Below the pieces are notes generated by a model. It worked only from the letters and a program-made list of their open reading frames with translations. It did no database searches and was not told where the DNA came from. Positions 1-12,409 of a DNA stretch of 64,000 bases are shown here, piece by piece. The position numbers and the translations under genes were made by a program. The stretch lies in the NCBI RefSeq assembly GCF_002234675.1, contig NC_019880.2:17473756-17537755 (forward strand). Reading direction: 5' to 3'. This DNA comes from Oryzias latipes (lineage: Eukaryota; Chordata; Actinopteri; Beloniformes; Adrianichthyidae). Each line of letters opens with the position of its first letter. Positions within the stretch are counted from its first letter, which is position 1.

Positions 1-45
1 AAACTGCTGATGTGGCCCTCTGTGAAAATAAGTTTGACACCTCTG
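1..45. mobile_element. Terminal end of a hAT-type DNA transposon (cut by window edge)
   Basis: Ends ...AGTTTGACACCTCTG, the reverse complement of a CAGAGGTGTCAAACT terminus typical of fish hAT elements. The rest lies left of the window. Confidence 0.5.
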
Positions 46-1117
46 ATCTAAAGGTTGATTTAAACTCACTATCAGGAATGAGGCCAAAGCATTTTGCCAC
101 TACTGAAGGATTCAGTTGGTGTCAGTGCCAACAAATTTAAAAAAAAACGTGTTATTATTATTATAAAATGTTATGAAAAAGTATTTTTTATTCATTGTTC
201 TGGCATATACAGGTCAAAGGTTGTAGTAGTACTTCCATACGGCCATTATAAACTGCCACAATATGTCCTAATTTTCTGGCATCTGGCAACAGTGATAAGG
301 GGAAAAGTGGGCTGAGGAGTGCCTGCAGAGCATTTGGCGAACAGCTTACAAAGGAAGTTGCAGTGGTTTAAGCAGCTTAAAGTGGACACTTTGTTTGCGA
401 ATTGCCAATTAAACGCTTGAAAAGAGAACAGCTGATGTGTACTGGCTTTATGACTGGCAGATGCAACTGGAAGGGCCGAGCCTGACTCCATGGCCTGCCT
501 GAACCAACAGCAAAATATTTCCAATGTCAGATGGCATCTTGTCATCTGACTGGGCTTCAGGACTTTGGAAATTGCGAGTTAAATGTGTACAAGAGTGAAT
601 TCCTTGACATTAACCTGCAATGAAGTGGTCAGCATTTTTAGTAAAGCACACAGGAAGCATCACTGCAATGCTTCAGTGTCTGAAATCTAATAACTTAATA
701 TAGTTTGACCTTTATAAAAGAGGAATTGAAAATGTTAAGAATAGAAGTCGACTAAAATAGCTTTTTTTTCACAATCAAAATGTTGACTAATCAACTACTG
801 CTTATGTTATCGACATTGATCCAACATGTAGTTACATGAAGCTCAGCATGCCAAACATTGAGGTAACTTTGAGAAATAAACTTAGGTCTAAAAGAAAACT
901 TCTAAAATATCTTGATTTTTATTACAGAGATAAAAGAAAAGACATTTTTGCAAATGTGAACTTCAGTGTTTTCCTCCAATTGCTTTATAGGGATGTAAAA
1001 TGTAACAGAGGACCCTATTAACATGCCTTTAAATCCTATGATACAAACTGACTTCAGAGATTTCTTTCATAGAGTGGCAATGAACCATGTAAAGATTCGA
1101 TGGCACAACTGCAAAAA
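46..1117. other. Intergenic, nothing recognised
   Basis: AT-rich non-coding DNA. Only short chance reading frames, with no protein similarity I recognise and no complete repeat. Confidence 0.5.
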
Positions 1118-1298
1118 GGCATGGTGGTTCAAGAGCTGGGGCATTGTACTCCAGCTGTTTTTTTCAAAAATCATGCCTTATTTGCTGCTGATTATCTGGA
1201 TCAGGTGTGTTTAGCCAATAAGGAGCTTAAATGGCAGATTGATTGGAAAACGTGTAAGGCACTGGCCCTTAAGGCCTTGAGTTTGACATCCCAGTTCT
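1118..1298 (+). mobile_element. Diverged copy of the ~178-bp hAT-type MITE
   Basis: Same core as the intact copy at 7228-7405: GATTATCTGGATCAGGTGTG, then TTTAGCCAAT, then GATTGATTGGAAAACGTGT. Ends are worn (right end GACATCCCAG), so no target duplication can be read. Confidence 0.6.
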
Positions 1299-2811
1299 AG
1301 AACATCATGGGACTATAAAGGACAAATATGGCCCCTGGAACTTTGAAATAAATGAAATTTGTCAATGTAAATTGTTTGTTAATTGTTTAATCCACAGAAG
1401 TAAGGTCTTTGAAAGCACGATACTTAAGTTTTGCCTGTATTGATAGATGGGAATCAAACAAACGATGACTCTTATGCTACTGTGGAAATAATTTCAAGCC
1501 TTTTGGCAAAATGGTCATTGCTGTTCTGAAGCAAAAATCTGTCCGGTTTAGGTATTTGATAGTTGATAAACCAATCAAATTATTACTGTGACACCACCAA
1601 GAGTAAAGTTATATCACAACAGTTCCCTATTGCACTGAGCCTTGATGGACAGTCTTGCGGTTTTTCGAAACCTGCTCCAAGCGAAACTGACCCTCGGTTT
1701 CACATTAAAAAGTCTGGGGTAGAAGTTGCAGCAGAAACTGCACTTTTTTGCAGTTTTACACCTGAGAGATAAAGAGTAAAAGAAAATGAAAAAAATCAAA
1801 AAGGTTTTGACCAGCTCCCTCAGTCTGTTTGGGTGGCCTTCCACTAATTTTCAAAATGCTTTTCCTCAATAAGATGAGACCATGAAGAGTTTTTATATAA
1901 TAATTAAGTAATTCTTCTTTGTCACGTGATTTATTTATTGAGACTTCAGATTTCTTAATTCTGTCGGATAAAAGTTATAAACCAGACAATGATGAATCGT
2001 GTACTAAAAATGGTTCTGGTAAAACAGGGGTGGGATTATATATTTTTCGCTCCCTTCCAGTCCCTTTCAAGCAATCTTTATTTAATGGCTAATTATGCTA
2101 AGTTTGATACGTTTTTGCATGAATGTATAACTGCTGATTTTATTGTTTTGTGCATTGTTCTTGTTTGGTTGCTTGAAATAAACCATTTCAAATCAAATGA
2201 AATAAAGAGTGAAAGTAATCTAAATACTTTAAAACCATATAGACTAAAGATTACGGTGTATGTCAGGTAATAAATCTGAGCTGGGATCCCTTAGACCTAT
2301 AGCTTTCAGTAGGCTTCACTATCCAGAAGATAGCACTGGCTCTCAGACAGCTTTCAACTGTGACGGATGGAAGAAAAGAGTGTGGGGGGAGGAAGACGGG
2401 AGGGCGTGACAGAGAGGAATCCTCGGCTGCTCAATGTTGCACCAGGGAGGGCTGCAGTGGAAACAGAAAAAGGATGGGGGGTAGTTGGAAGGACAAGCTT
2501 ATCGGTGTGTTTGTGAAAATAGAGAAAAGCAGGTTGGCTGAATGAACCACAACAGGATGGAGACGTAATCTGAAGGACAGAAGCTCAATGCGTGTACCGC
2601 ACCCCCTGTTCGCCTGCCTCTCATAGCCGCTACGTGTCGACTAATGACTTGGGGTGCATGGATATTTAATCAAACACCACACTCTCATACTCGAACAAAT
2701 ATGCTTGCTGGCATGGGAGTCCAACAGAAGAAGAAGGAGAAAGTAGGACATGTCTGCAGATTTAATGAGGCAAAAAAAGCCCAGTCTGACAGGCTAATGT
2801 CTTCTCCTTAC
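1299..2811. other. Intergenic, nothing recognised
   Basis: AT-rich to about 2,270, then purine-rich at 2,360-2,500. No supported gene or repeat. Confidence 0.45.
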
Positions 2812-3050
2812 CCTCTTCTGAAGACATACTCCATTCTACTCCATTCTGGATCATTTCTTTCAATTGTGCAACATGGTGGATTTTGTGGAGGCTAAGCATT
2901 GGGATGAAAGCCAGAGGAATAAGTCCCATACACAGCATGTCAGCGCAATCACGTTTGATCGTTTTTAGGATGTAATCCCATTCAGCAGGCTTACACTGCA
3001 TTAAATCTCCAACCCTCCGTCTCATTTCCGATGTGTACTGGGTCAAGTCT
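2812..3050 (-). other. Possible isolated exon on the minus strand
   Basis: Read on the minus strand, 239 bases are open in one frame (79 full codons) between a consensus acceptor (TTTGTGCGCAG before 3050) and a strong donor (GTAAGG from 2811). The peptide alternates charged and hydrophobic residues as a helical protein would, with KPAEWDYILKTIKRD and MLCMGLIPLAFIPML. I do not recognise the family. No neighbouring exon was found on either side, and the open frame could be chance or an old transposon or pseudogene. Confidence 0.2.
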
Positions 3051-4068
3051 CTGCGCACAAATGTTGCTGACATTTATGGAAACATTAATAGCTAAAGAAT
3101 TTGCTTCATCTTTTGCAACAGCAGCAAACAAAAAAATTTAAAGCTGGAAAACTTGCTCTGGAAAAGGGACAGAAGGAAATAACTTGACACAAAAAGAAAA
3201 AATGACTACAAACCGAGAATGATGAGGACTAAACAATCTTTTTCCAAAGCTCCATAAAGCCCTAACATTTTAGTGATATATTCAAGCTAATATCTTTCCA
3301 GAACGGCGCTGGCTATGTTTCTGTTCAGCTTCCTCACATACAAACAGGCATTGACTGACAATTCTGACAAGACAAAAACCAGAACAAAACATGACAACTC
3401 TGAAATATCTCCATCAACAACCAAGTTGGAAATTAGTTGTATTTTGAGTCAGGTTGTGTTTGTGACCTCCTCATTAGACCTTGTTTACCACAAAATTGAA
3501 TTACGCAACATATTTTCAGCAGGTTTTGCAGGAATTCATAGTGTCTAGTAGAAACAAGAGTTGTTTTCATCATAGGCTTTGTCTATTTCTGACACAATGG
3601 ACATCAACAAGCACTAGGAAATCATGGTTTTCTTAGAAAAATGACCAATCAAGTCAAGTGTTTTAGTCTCATTTGAGAACAAAGTCACATTAAGTACCTA
3701 GTCACATTTAATAACCAAAGTGTAGTTTCTTTAAACCCTGTTTTCAGGCACAGTGAAGCGTGTGGAGCCATGGTCGGCCTCAGGAGGAGGGCCACCGAGT
3801 GGCTTAGTTGACTAAGCCAAGCTTCCAAAGTCATGACATAAATTATTTAGTATCAAGGAGAAATGACTTGGCGTGAGCCATAACCATATGTAACCACAGT
3901 CATATGCAAACAACTGGACAGATAATCAGGAGTGAAAATAAAAACTTAAATTAGACGGGCACATTGACGGCAGTTGGCTTCGCTAACTCAACAACGTTTC
4001 GTAAACAGGAATTAAGTGGAACTAAGTAACATTTAATTAGTTCCAACTAAGTAACATTTAAGGAGAAA
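3051..4068. other. Intergenic with one short perfect inverted repeat
   Basis: No gene seen. At 3800-3819 TGGCTTAGT and ACTAAGCCA form a 9-bp stem with a 2-base spacer. At 4020-4035 and 4045-4060 the 16-mer aactaagtaacattta occurs twice, 25 bp apart. Confidence 0.4.
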
Positions 4069-4302
4069 GTGGGGATGGCTCGGACACACGCTCCGAAAAC
4101 CACAAAACAGTATCACTCGCCAAGCGCTAAAGTGGAACCCACAAGGCAAAAGAAATCCAGGACGGCCCAAAACAACATGGCAGAGAACAACGGCGGCGGA
4201 AGCCAAAGCTCTTGGATTATCATGGGGCCAGATAGAAACCGCAGCCCAGGACAGGAGAGGCTGGAGAGACCTAGTAGACGCCCTATGCCCCGACAGGGGT
4301 GA
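4069..4302 (+). other. Short basic open reading frame, possibly a transposon ORF remnant
   Basis: A 77-codon frame beginning MGMARTHAPKTTKQYH, rich in Lys, Arg, Gln, Ser and Pro, with a GC content above its surroundings. Such a basic, low-complexity N-terminus resembles LINE ORF1 proteins, but I cannot name a family. The stop is followed by AT-rich DNA with no continuation. Confidence 0.2.
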
Positions 4303-4473
4303 AGATAATAATATTTACATAGATGCTCTTAAGACCAGAAAATGTCAGCGCAAAGTCAGCACATTCATTTTCTGAAGACCAGACAGGGCTAAGAAATGTA
4401 GGACCATGAAGGAAGTGATGTGCACATGTAAGAAAAACTCTATTCTGAGTATCTTAGACTATACAAATGCATT

Positions 4474-4630
4474 TCCATCCATTCATCCATCCATCCAACC
4501 ATCCTCTAAACACGCATAATCCCACAAAGCTGCTGGAGCCTATCCCAGCTACAGACAACTCGCTGGATAGGTCACCAGTTTGTCACAGGATCACACAACC
4601 ACACTCACCTTCACAGTCACACTTAAGTAC
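4474..4630 (-). mobile_element. LINE 3-prime end with (GGAT)n tail
   Basis: The minus strand reads a fish LINE 3-prime end: GATAGGTCACC...CTGGGATAGGCTCCAGCAGC, ending in (GGAT)n, seen on plus as the CATCCATCCATCC run at 4474-4500. The same tail family occurs at 11529, 36521 and 57810. It is 5-prime truncated; the clade is not certain. Confidence 0.55.
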
Positions 4631-7219
4631 AATGAAGCATGTTTCTGGACCACAGGAGCATGCCGGCGTTCCCAAAGCAAAAACATGTCAACTCACGTTT
4701 AAGTTACTTGCATTTGTCTTAAAATGCGTGTATTTGTTAAACTCTGGAACCATTTCACACTTCATTTAGCTTTTTTTTTTCTGTTGGGTCTCATGTGACT
4801 GAAACAAACATAGTCTAACAGATCAAGACTAAAGAAGGGAAGGATGTCCGGGAGAGCACATTCCCAGACTAGCTTCATGGTTTGTGTTGAAGAAGGAAGT
4901 TGTGACTAGGTTTGATGCCCCGTCCATGACATAGAAAACCTGCAGGTTCCCTCTAAAGTTACCAACTGTCTGCGGCTGCGGCCAGCCCTTCTCACACGTC
5001 TGTACTCATTAAAGGGCTACTGTTATCAGATGGCCTTAAGTAGACCTGCAGGGCTTTTGTGCCATATTTGGTTGGTATGCAGTCACCCATCCACATGTAC
5101 AGAACACATTCTCCCTCTTTAAGAATCCTTCTCACCTCCTCTTCTCCACCTGCCGTTACTACCTCTGATCTGCTTTGCTGTGCCACATTGAATTTAGGTT
5201 TTCACCACTTCAGAGCAGGTTATGAGAGCTGTAGAAGGCAAAAAGGTTCAATCAGTTATCAATAAATTGAGCTGATGCTTCAGCAGGATGATTTGCGTTA
5301 AAAAACACACAAGAATAAGATCCTTGCAGTGAAAGGGGACCACTCGTTTTTCTATGTGTTGCCTTATGGGTCACAATGTGTTAAAGTGTTGCTTCCGTTA
5401 ATGCCACATCAGATGCATCCGGATTTACAAAGACGTTTGTCTTGGTAAAGTTAACTTTGTAACTTTTATCGTAAGGTAGTTGAAACTGTTAGATGTAACA
5501 TCATTCTGCTCACAGCAAGCGCCAGGTTTCCAAAATGTTAGAAATCCAAATATTTAGAGGCCTCATCAAACACTAAAGAGGTCTAAAAATAGTTGAAATA
5601 GAAGTGACCTCTTGCTGTATTGAAGACTGCTTTCAAAGGCTTCTCAGAAACAGGATGTAAGCATGAAAAACAAAAAAAAAAAGGATGGTCCTCATTTGAG
5701 GAGCAGTGGACAGGAATTTACTGCCAGGTTCAGCTGTATGTTATTGAAAATGTGAGAATGGAATCATTTTTCCCCCCCAAAAAAATCAGATCTATATTCA
5801 GATATATTATAGGTATGGTTTGTTTTGGTTAAGAGCTAAAGTGAAACGTGCAAAAGCATAGTTTGTTTCTTGTTGGAAAGGTTCCATTAAGTTAATATTC
5901 CATTAGTTGTCTCAGGCCTGGGAGTGTACTTTTTTTTTTTTACCTGGCTGGAAACATGGCTTCTAAACAAGATCTTGTCACCAAGAGTAGATGACTTTAA
6001 TAGCAGAGCTCTCAGAACCACTGAGAACATCAAGTGGGTCAAGCGTGTCACTAACAAAGTGCTAAGATCCTACATATGCCAGCCCCAAACTATCGATGCA
6101 CTCTATAGTTTGGCTATGTCCTTCACCTACCACTTGACCAGCTGACAACAGTCATCCTCCTTTTCGACTAAGGGCTACAAGCTGCAGTCAGCATCAAGGC
6201 AAGCCTCCTACCCGTTGAAAAGACCTCAAAGAACAGAGTTTCTGTGGAGGATTCAGAGCTTCTGCCTCAAGACTGACAGCAATGGAAAAAGCTGGCACAC
6301 CTGGTCGGTTCTACGCATAGGGACAGGATGACTCCGTCCCCCCGGAGGACACAATGATAATGGTTTCACTTAAGAAGAACCCTGAAGAACCAGGGAACAG
6401 CAGTCACATCAGTGCTGTTGGGTGGTTTACTAGTGTTTAATTGTCACAAGGCTAATAATTTTGGCCTTGACATTTTCTGTTTCCTTGTTAAAGTTCAGCC
6501 CACTGTTAAGTTAATGGAGATTCTATCTTTGTTTCTTTGGAACAAAATAAACCCTCTCACTATTTCCAAAAGCCATTGTTTTTTTGGATTTAATAAACGA
6601 GGCTAATGGTTTGATCTAAACTGTACTCTTTTGCTTTGGTCTGTAATTAAAAGAGCAACACATCCAGGAAATGAGTGTTCTGCTGGTGCTGTGAAGGTAT
6701 TGATTTTCTGTCGCAGTCTCTTCCTGCTTCTGCTGTTTTCCACCTCCTCTTCCAGATGAAGGAAGCCTTGGCTGAACCTGCAGCAGACCCCTGTGTGTGA
6801 GGCACTGCTGGAAGTTAAAGCCGCTGAGCTTTTACAGGTGGGGAGGAAGCCACTGATGGAGTCCACAGATGTGCCTGTGTTGCCCACATTGATGCCGGTT
6901 TGTGTTCTGCTTGAAAACATGTTCTCCTTGTTTGACCACGCCCATTTTTGTGGCACTATTTTTAAAAATCTTTTGTCTCACCTGGTACTTCTTCCTTAAA
7001 GCAATAAGATCCGGCAAGTCTCCTGCATTGGCTGTGGTTTCTGGGTTCTACTGAGATTGCAATAGTGATCTTTCCAGTTGTAATACAACCACAAACCAGC
7101 TTTAAAAGGGAGGGAATAGCAACAGAAAACGGAGATTCAGGTAACAAAGGAAATCTTCAATGCTTGTACATGAAAAAAAAAAAAAACTTACCAGCATTTT
7201 TTAATAATAGATAAGAAGC
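4631..7219. other. Intergenic, nothing recognised
   Basis: Short homopolymer runs only (T-run near 5932-5941, A-runs near 5672 and 7171). A more complex, GC-balanced stretch at about 5,950-6,600 looks different from its flanks but matches nothing I know. Confidence 0.4.
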
Positions 7220-7227
7220 CCTTAGAC

Positions 7228-7405
7228 CAGGGGTGTCCAAATCCAGGCCTCAAGGGCTGTCAACCTGCTGTTTTCCAGAAACCCTGCCTCATCTTCTGTT
7301 GATTACCTGGATCAGGTGTGTTTAGCCAATGAGGAGCTTCAACGGCAGGTTGATTGGAAAACATATAGGACACCAGCCCTTGAGGACAGGAATAGGACAC
7401 CCCTG
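7228..7405. mobile_element. hAT-type MITE, 178 bp, intact ends and 8-bp target duplication
   Basis: Starts CAGGGGTGTCCAAAT and ends AGGACACCCCTG, an inverted pair. The flanks are identical 8-bp duplications CCTTAGAC (7220-7227 and 7406-7413), the hAT hallmark. No coding capacity. Related copies at 1118-1298 and 19151-19320. Confidence 0.9.
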
Positions 7406-7413
7406 CCTTAGAC

Positions 7414-8535
7414 TTTCAGGTTGAAGCATTTAAAAAAAAATGAAATTCAGTTCACCAAATAACCACTAGAAGGGTTGTTGCAGTCTACAAACACTAAAAT
7501 CTCAAACGATGCAACTTTTTGACTAAATGAGCATGCTCAGTGTCTGGTTCCAAAACTATTTTTGCTTCCATTGCAAAGTTTTAACCCAGACCTGTTTCCT
7601 GTTTCTCCAGCTATTTACCATGTCATTGACACGTCAACAGAATAGAACTAGAACTCTATTTATACAGAGAAAGTTCCATTTGTACGGAGAGTTCTATCTG
7701 TACAAGAGGAGGTAGAGACGGACGCAGACATGATGGAGGCGATGTAAACGTTCCGATTGATTACTGAACGTTCTAATTTTTTTGTGTCAAGGCAACACAA
7801 TGGAGACACAGACAGAGCAGTGGAAATCAGCCTTTCAGGTCACAGAGTGTAAAATGCCCATGCACTGCAAAGAGCTTGAAATGTGTGCGTGCAGAGATTG
7901 TGTAGAATAGTACAGTTTTCTGTTCAGAAACTACTAAGGCAGAATGGCATGTCCAGGAAGACAGGCACAAGCTGTTTCGGGTTAAGAGCCCGAATGGCTT
8001 GCAGGAAGATCCTACTCATCCTGTTTGTGTTTGCCCTCAGCGAACGGAATCATCACCCTGACCTCAACAGAGAGAAGAGTTCATTGTTTGGACGACTGCG
8101 GTCCTTCAGTATCTTCTTTGCTCTGCCAATCTGGTTCTAGACCAGCTTTATTGGAGATGTTCTATGGCGTGTCTCTTTTGCCTACAATACTTACCCAGTT
8201 TTTTTAATGTATTTTTCTTAGAAAGGTCAAGATTTCCTAACACTATAACTAGCAAAAATGACATGATCACACATTTTCAGGCAATGCTAATGCTTTGCCA
8301 AGAGCAATGGGCGTCACATTCAAACACACAGGGGAATCAATTCTCACAGTTGGTGCAAGTGCAAATTAACTGATCCAATTAACACCTTAGATGAATATTA
8401 GCAAGACTTGTGGAATCTAATATTTATGTCACAACTGGCAACAAATCTTTATGAATGAAGTGTTTAATTACACTGAAATGGAAACTTGTCAAACTCTTTA
8501 AAAAACAAACTAAAGTAAGTGACAAAAACTACACT
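7414..8535. other. Intergenic, nothing recognised
   Basis: No supported gene. Overlapping short frames at 7,880-8,200 carry no recognisable domain. Confidence 0.4.
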
Positions 8536-8539
8536 TTGA

Positions 8540-9086
8540 AGTCCCACTTTGATCATCTTTTTATCTATTTTCAAAGCATACCCAGTGGTCTTTTAATTGT
8601 AATTATGTTATCTTTAGCCAAAATCAAACAACCTGTGATGTTTTCTAGAACGGTTTATGCAGAATAGCAGTAGTTCCCTAGAAATTCAACACATCGACCC
8701 CCCCCTTTCTCACCAGCCATCAGTTTACCTGCTCTCCAGGTAGCTTACAGCCCCTCACAACGCCAACTTAACATTATCGGTGCAAAAAAAATGGGGATCA
8801 ACATTAGAGCTATGCAGCCATACAGTTCTGAGACAAATGTCAGCTCATATGAGGAAAACAAAGACGTACATGAATCTATTATACCTAGTGTTTTTTAACA
8901 AATAACAAATAAACTGTTTTTCAAAGAACATGTTTAATCTGCTTCTGATACAGAACAATTTGAATAAAGAAATACTAAGAAGTGCAATTTTAAGCTAAAT
9001 ATTCATTACACATGTCCTTTATCATTAGAAAAATGTCACAGGAACATGTTTAAAACACCAAAACTATTTTTCATTGGAGTGGGTCT
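8540..9086 (+). mobile_element. TTAA-flanked ~550-bp element, copy 1
   Basis: Starts AGTCCCACTTTGATCATC and ends TTTTTCATTGGAGTGGGTCT, imperfect inverted ends. Flanks are TTGA and TTCA, decayed TTAA. The length matches the best copy (43615-44164). Shared internal words include CAGTGGTCTTTTAATT and ACAGCCCCTCACAACGCC. Confidence 0.75.
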
Positions 9087-9090
9087 TTCA

Positions 9091-11284
9091 ATAGATTCTT
9101 CTCTCTGCAACCACTCCTCCATTTGACCTTAAATACATATTAATATAAGAATACATCTAAAATCTAAAAATGATTATGTAAAAATGATGAAGAGTCTGTC
9201 TGCTTTGAGTGACAAAAAAGCAACATTTTACTTTCTAAGCCTGACAAGAGAAGTCAAACTGACATTTTAATGTGTAGGTTCCAAACCTGGCAGAATATAC
9301 TGTTTTCATTGAAAAACGTCTTTGTTTCAAATCATAACCTTTTCCGTCTGCATCCAAACACACGTTTAAACCATAATTACAAACTATTACACTGTAATAT
9401 CTCTGCGAGGCACATTTAGCTGCAAATATGTAGGAAAACACGATGCAATCCTGAAGAGGATGCACAGCCTCCAGAGTGCGTGCACTCCCAATAAATATAA
9501 GTGTCATCTACTCAGCCACCAACCCACAACAACACCTCCCAGCAGAACACAGAGAAAACTGGTCTTAATGGATGACATTGATCTTTTTGATATGCCAGTG
9601 TCCTGATCTGATATGAACCACTCTGACATCTGAAGCAAATGATATTAAAGCAGAAGAGAGGCGGTTACTGTGGGATTGACGAGGTGTGACAAAAACCATG
9701 GGGATCCAGTTCAGGAAGAAATATGAATGCAGTTTTCTGCTCAAGACTTTCATGAAAGCTGTCTGAAAGAAAGACAAAGTCAGGAACCTGTGAGGGAGAT
9801 TTGAGGGGAGAATGAGAAAGATGAATAAAGACTTTTGAAAGAGAAAGGATGAAGGTAAAAAAAGACAATGACAATGAAAGACAGGAAGAAAGGAAAGAAA
9901 AAGCAGAGGAGGAGGAAACAGGAAAAAGCCAGGAGGCTAATGGGTGCAGACTAATCAATCCCAACTGATGGCCACTTTAGAGTGGCCCAGGCTGACAGAT
10001 GGAGACCTTTTTTTTTTTTTTTTGGCTTTAGCTCACCCCAAACCGTTAACTCAACACATAGGATGACATCAGCAGCACCTACAACACCCACCACGATCTT
10101 TCACCCCTAACAGAATGGGACATCACACTCTCCAACATACACCAGTGCTCATGAGACATTTATGAAGAATGATAAAGCCCCATAAGGTGTCCACACTCTT
10201 GACGTGGTAGAGTTTGTGTCAGGGCTGTTTGACATTGATTTTCTATTAGAATCGATTGGACTAAATGAGTTCTGTGATCAGTTGCAGGAGGTAACAGAAG
10301 TGAAGCTTTGTGTAGTTTTGTTACAGAAATATAAATCCCTTCCATTCATTCAGTGCTGTGCTGTGGAGGTCAGCTGTGTGAATCACAGCTACAGAACGTT
10401 GCTTTTCCCAATGACATGTTGCATCAGCAGTGCAATCACAGAGCAGAAGGCCACTGGGGTACCCATGAAATGCAGTCACAAACCCAGACTTTTGGACCTG
10501 TTGCTGATGACAGTCTGGATGCTCCTTTGAAAAGTGGAGTCTAGAGCCCACAACAAAGCTCCACTGTGAGCTTAGAAAAGTTCTGCTCCTTCTGGAGAAA
10601 CTACGGCGCACTAAATTGACTGTTATGCTATTTCAAGTGGTTTTTGCTGATGTAACTGCATATTCTAGTCTTTACCTGAGTTATAAATTGTGGTTTATTA
10701 GCTATAAAGGGCTAACCGTTCTTGCTACAATGAGCCCTGGGACTAAGAAAACAAATCTAATCAATTGAGGGGCCTTTACATAGAAAATTAATTTTATGAC
10801 TGTTATGGCCTTCCACTTCTTTCCATTTTCTTCTTTCTTCATTCTTCGCCTCGACCCAACCGAGGTTTGTTTTTCCACATTAGTCTAATTTTTTTAACAA
10901 ACTTAAATGTACAGCTGAATTCTGACGTGAACTAAGGACGCTAACCCCAGTCTGCCTCTAAACAAGGGTTTATTTGCACACAAGAGAACCGTTGTATAGT
11001 GTCCCTCACTGCGTTGGAAAATGGTTAACCAAGTCTCATGAACAGACGTGAAGTAGTCACAAAGTGCAGGCACTTGTTGATAGTAGTCATAAAATGGCTA
11101 GCATTGTCAGCTATTTTCTCTTCATGCTTTGTGCCCTTGTGAAAGAGTGTCTTTTGAGAATGATAGGTCATGGGTTCACATATACAGTACAGTCAGGTCA
11201 TACCAAAGACTTTAAAAATGGATTCAATGCCTAAAGAGTTTGATTGGAAGGAAAAACCACCAAATGGTTCCCCATCTTGGCTGT
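9091..11284. other. Intergenic with low-complexity tracts
   Basis: Purine-rich tract at about 9,780-9,940 (GAGGAGGAGGAAAC type) and a 16-T run at 10008-10023. The 29-bp word at 10840-10868 recurs at 12930-12958. No gene supported. Confidence 0.4.
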
Positions 11285-11400
11285 GACTGTACCTCACTGC
11301 TCCCCCAGGTGATGGGTCAAATGAGGAAATAAATGTTGCTCCCCCAGGTGTGTGACATAGATAATGACCCCAGCCAGTTACAGTAACTGCAGATGGTTCA
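11285..11400 (+). mobile_element. Truncated SINE 3-prime segment
   Basis: CTCACTGCTCCCCCAGGTGA then TGGGTCAAATGAGGAAATAA match the body of the SINE at 18440-18715 (read on its minus strand). A second CTCCCCCAGGTG block follows at 11340, suggesting a small internal duplication. The tRNA-like head is missing. Confidence 0.45.
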
Positions 11401-11528
11401 GTTTCAAGAGAACGGTATAACAAGAAACCAAAACTGACATTAGGGGAAACATTTTTTAGCAACTCCAATCATATTAAACAATTTCCACTGGTCTAAAAGA
11501 AATCTAAGTATTGTGCCCTCCAACAGAC

Positions 11529-11640
11529 TTGTGACCTGTCCAGGATGGACTGCACCTTCACCCAACGGTAGCTGAGTTGGCTCCAGCAGCCCTGAGACCC
11601 CAAAAGGGATTCTGCAGGTTCTGATGGTGCACAGATCTAA
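11529..11640 (+). mobile_element. LINE 3-prime end fragment
   Basis: GACCTGTCCAGGATGGACTG...CTCCAGCAGCCCTGAGACCC is the same family as 57810-57927. The tetranucleotide tail has been lost. Confidence 0.45.
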
Positions 11641-11696
11641 ATGTTTTTGGTTATCTCCACAGTTCAAGCTTTCAATGAGCTTTTTGCTTGAAAGTT

Positions 11697-11995
11697 AAGG
11701 ACACACGCTGATGTTCACACCGGACAAGCAGGGAGGCGATTTTTTTTTCTTTTTCTACTGTTTATTAGCTCATGTCCACCACCTACAGCTGGAAGAGGCT
11801 TGGTGGCAAATTTTGAGGCGGTACTAATATGGTGAATCTTGCTCCAGGCCTTTTCTGTCACAGTTCTATTCTGATACATAAAAGACTTGGGGTCATAGAA
11901 TTCCGGATGGCCACAAACTGCTATTATTAATTTCTCCTCCATTATCAATTTTCAAAACGTTCGCACTTCTGTGAATTAAAGGAGATGCCATCCAT
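11697..11995 (-). mobile_element. Harbinger-like element fragment carrying a MADF-domain remnant, copy 1
   Basis: The end GATGTTCACACCGGACAAGC (11711-11730) resembles the right terminus of the copy at 23035, and the other side stops at the family word GATGCCATCC. It encloses the MADF reading frame at 11715-11948. 5-prime truncated relative to the copy at 30735. Confidence 0.6.
11715..11948 (-). pseudogene. MADF-domain protein fragment from a transposon
   Basis: A 77-codon frame on the minus strand begins MIMEEKLIIAVCGHPEFYD and continues PKSFMYQNR...EKAWSKIHHI. This follows the MADF signature (leading EE..LI..V..HP.LYD, then Y..R and a W..I helix) of the Adf-1/Myb-SANT-like fold. In PIF/Harbinger transposons such a DNA-binding protein accompanies the transposase. 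The domain is truncated in its last helix and followed by VGGGHELINSRKRKK, a basic segment also visible in the copies near 23.2 and 31.1 kb. Those copies have stops or gaps, which supports a repeated element rather than a host gene. Whether this frame is translated cannot be judged; it lacks a promoter and a full domain. Confidence 0.6.
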
Positions 11996-12190
11996 ACATC
12001 ACTACCAAATCTGAGTCACTGGTCAGTGTTTGACCTGGTTTAACTGTCAACACCCATTCAATAGCCTTGTGCTTTATATGTAGAGCCCAGAAATGGTCGT
12101 AGAAATTGAATTAACATACAAAGTAGAATTTTTTTATTGAAAGTGGTCCCTTGAATGCCTATTGCTGAGGTTGATGTGAATGTGGCATAA

Positions 12191-12405
12191 CCCTTGTGCT
12201 ATGTTGTGGGGTCAAAATGACCCCACCCTTACAGTGACGTGTTCTCCCTACCATGACAAAGGTGGATAAAGGTGGAAAGATTTCATGTAATCCATGGACA
12301 CCAGTGAAGATCACAAAGCATTGAAGATAAAAAGCTCAGTGCACTGTCTTGTGGGGTCCAGACGACCTCACTCCCAACGTTAAAGTGTCTAGAACAGCAC
12401 AAGGG
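12191..12405 (+). mobile_element. piggyBac-like MITE, copy 1
   Basis: Begins CCCTTGTGCTATGT and ends AGCACAAGGG, with ATAA on the left (12187-12190) and TTAA on the right (12406-12409). A CCC...GGG element between TTAA sites is the piggyBac pattern. Non-coding. Confidence 0.7.
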
Positions 12406-12409
12406 TTAA

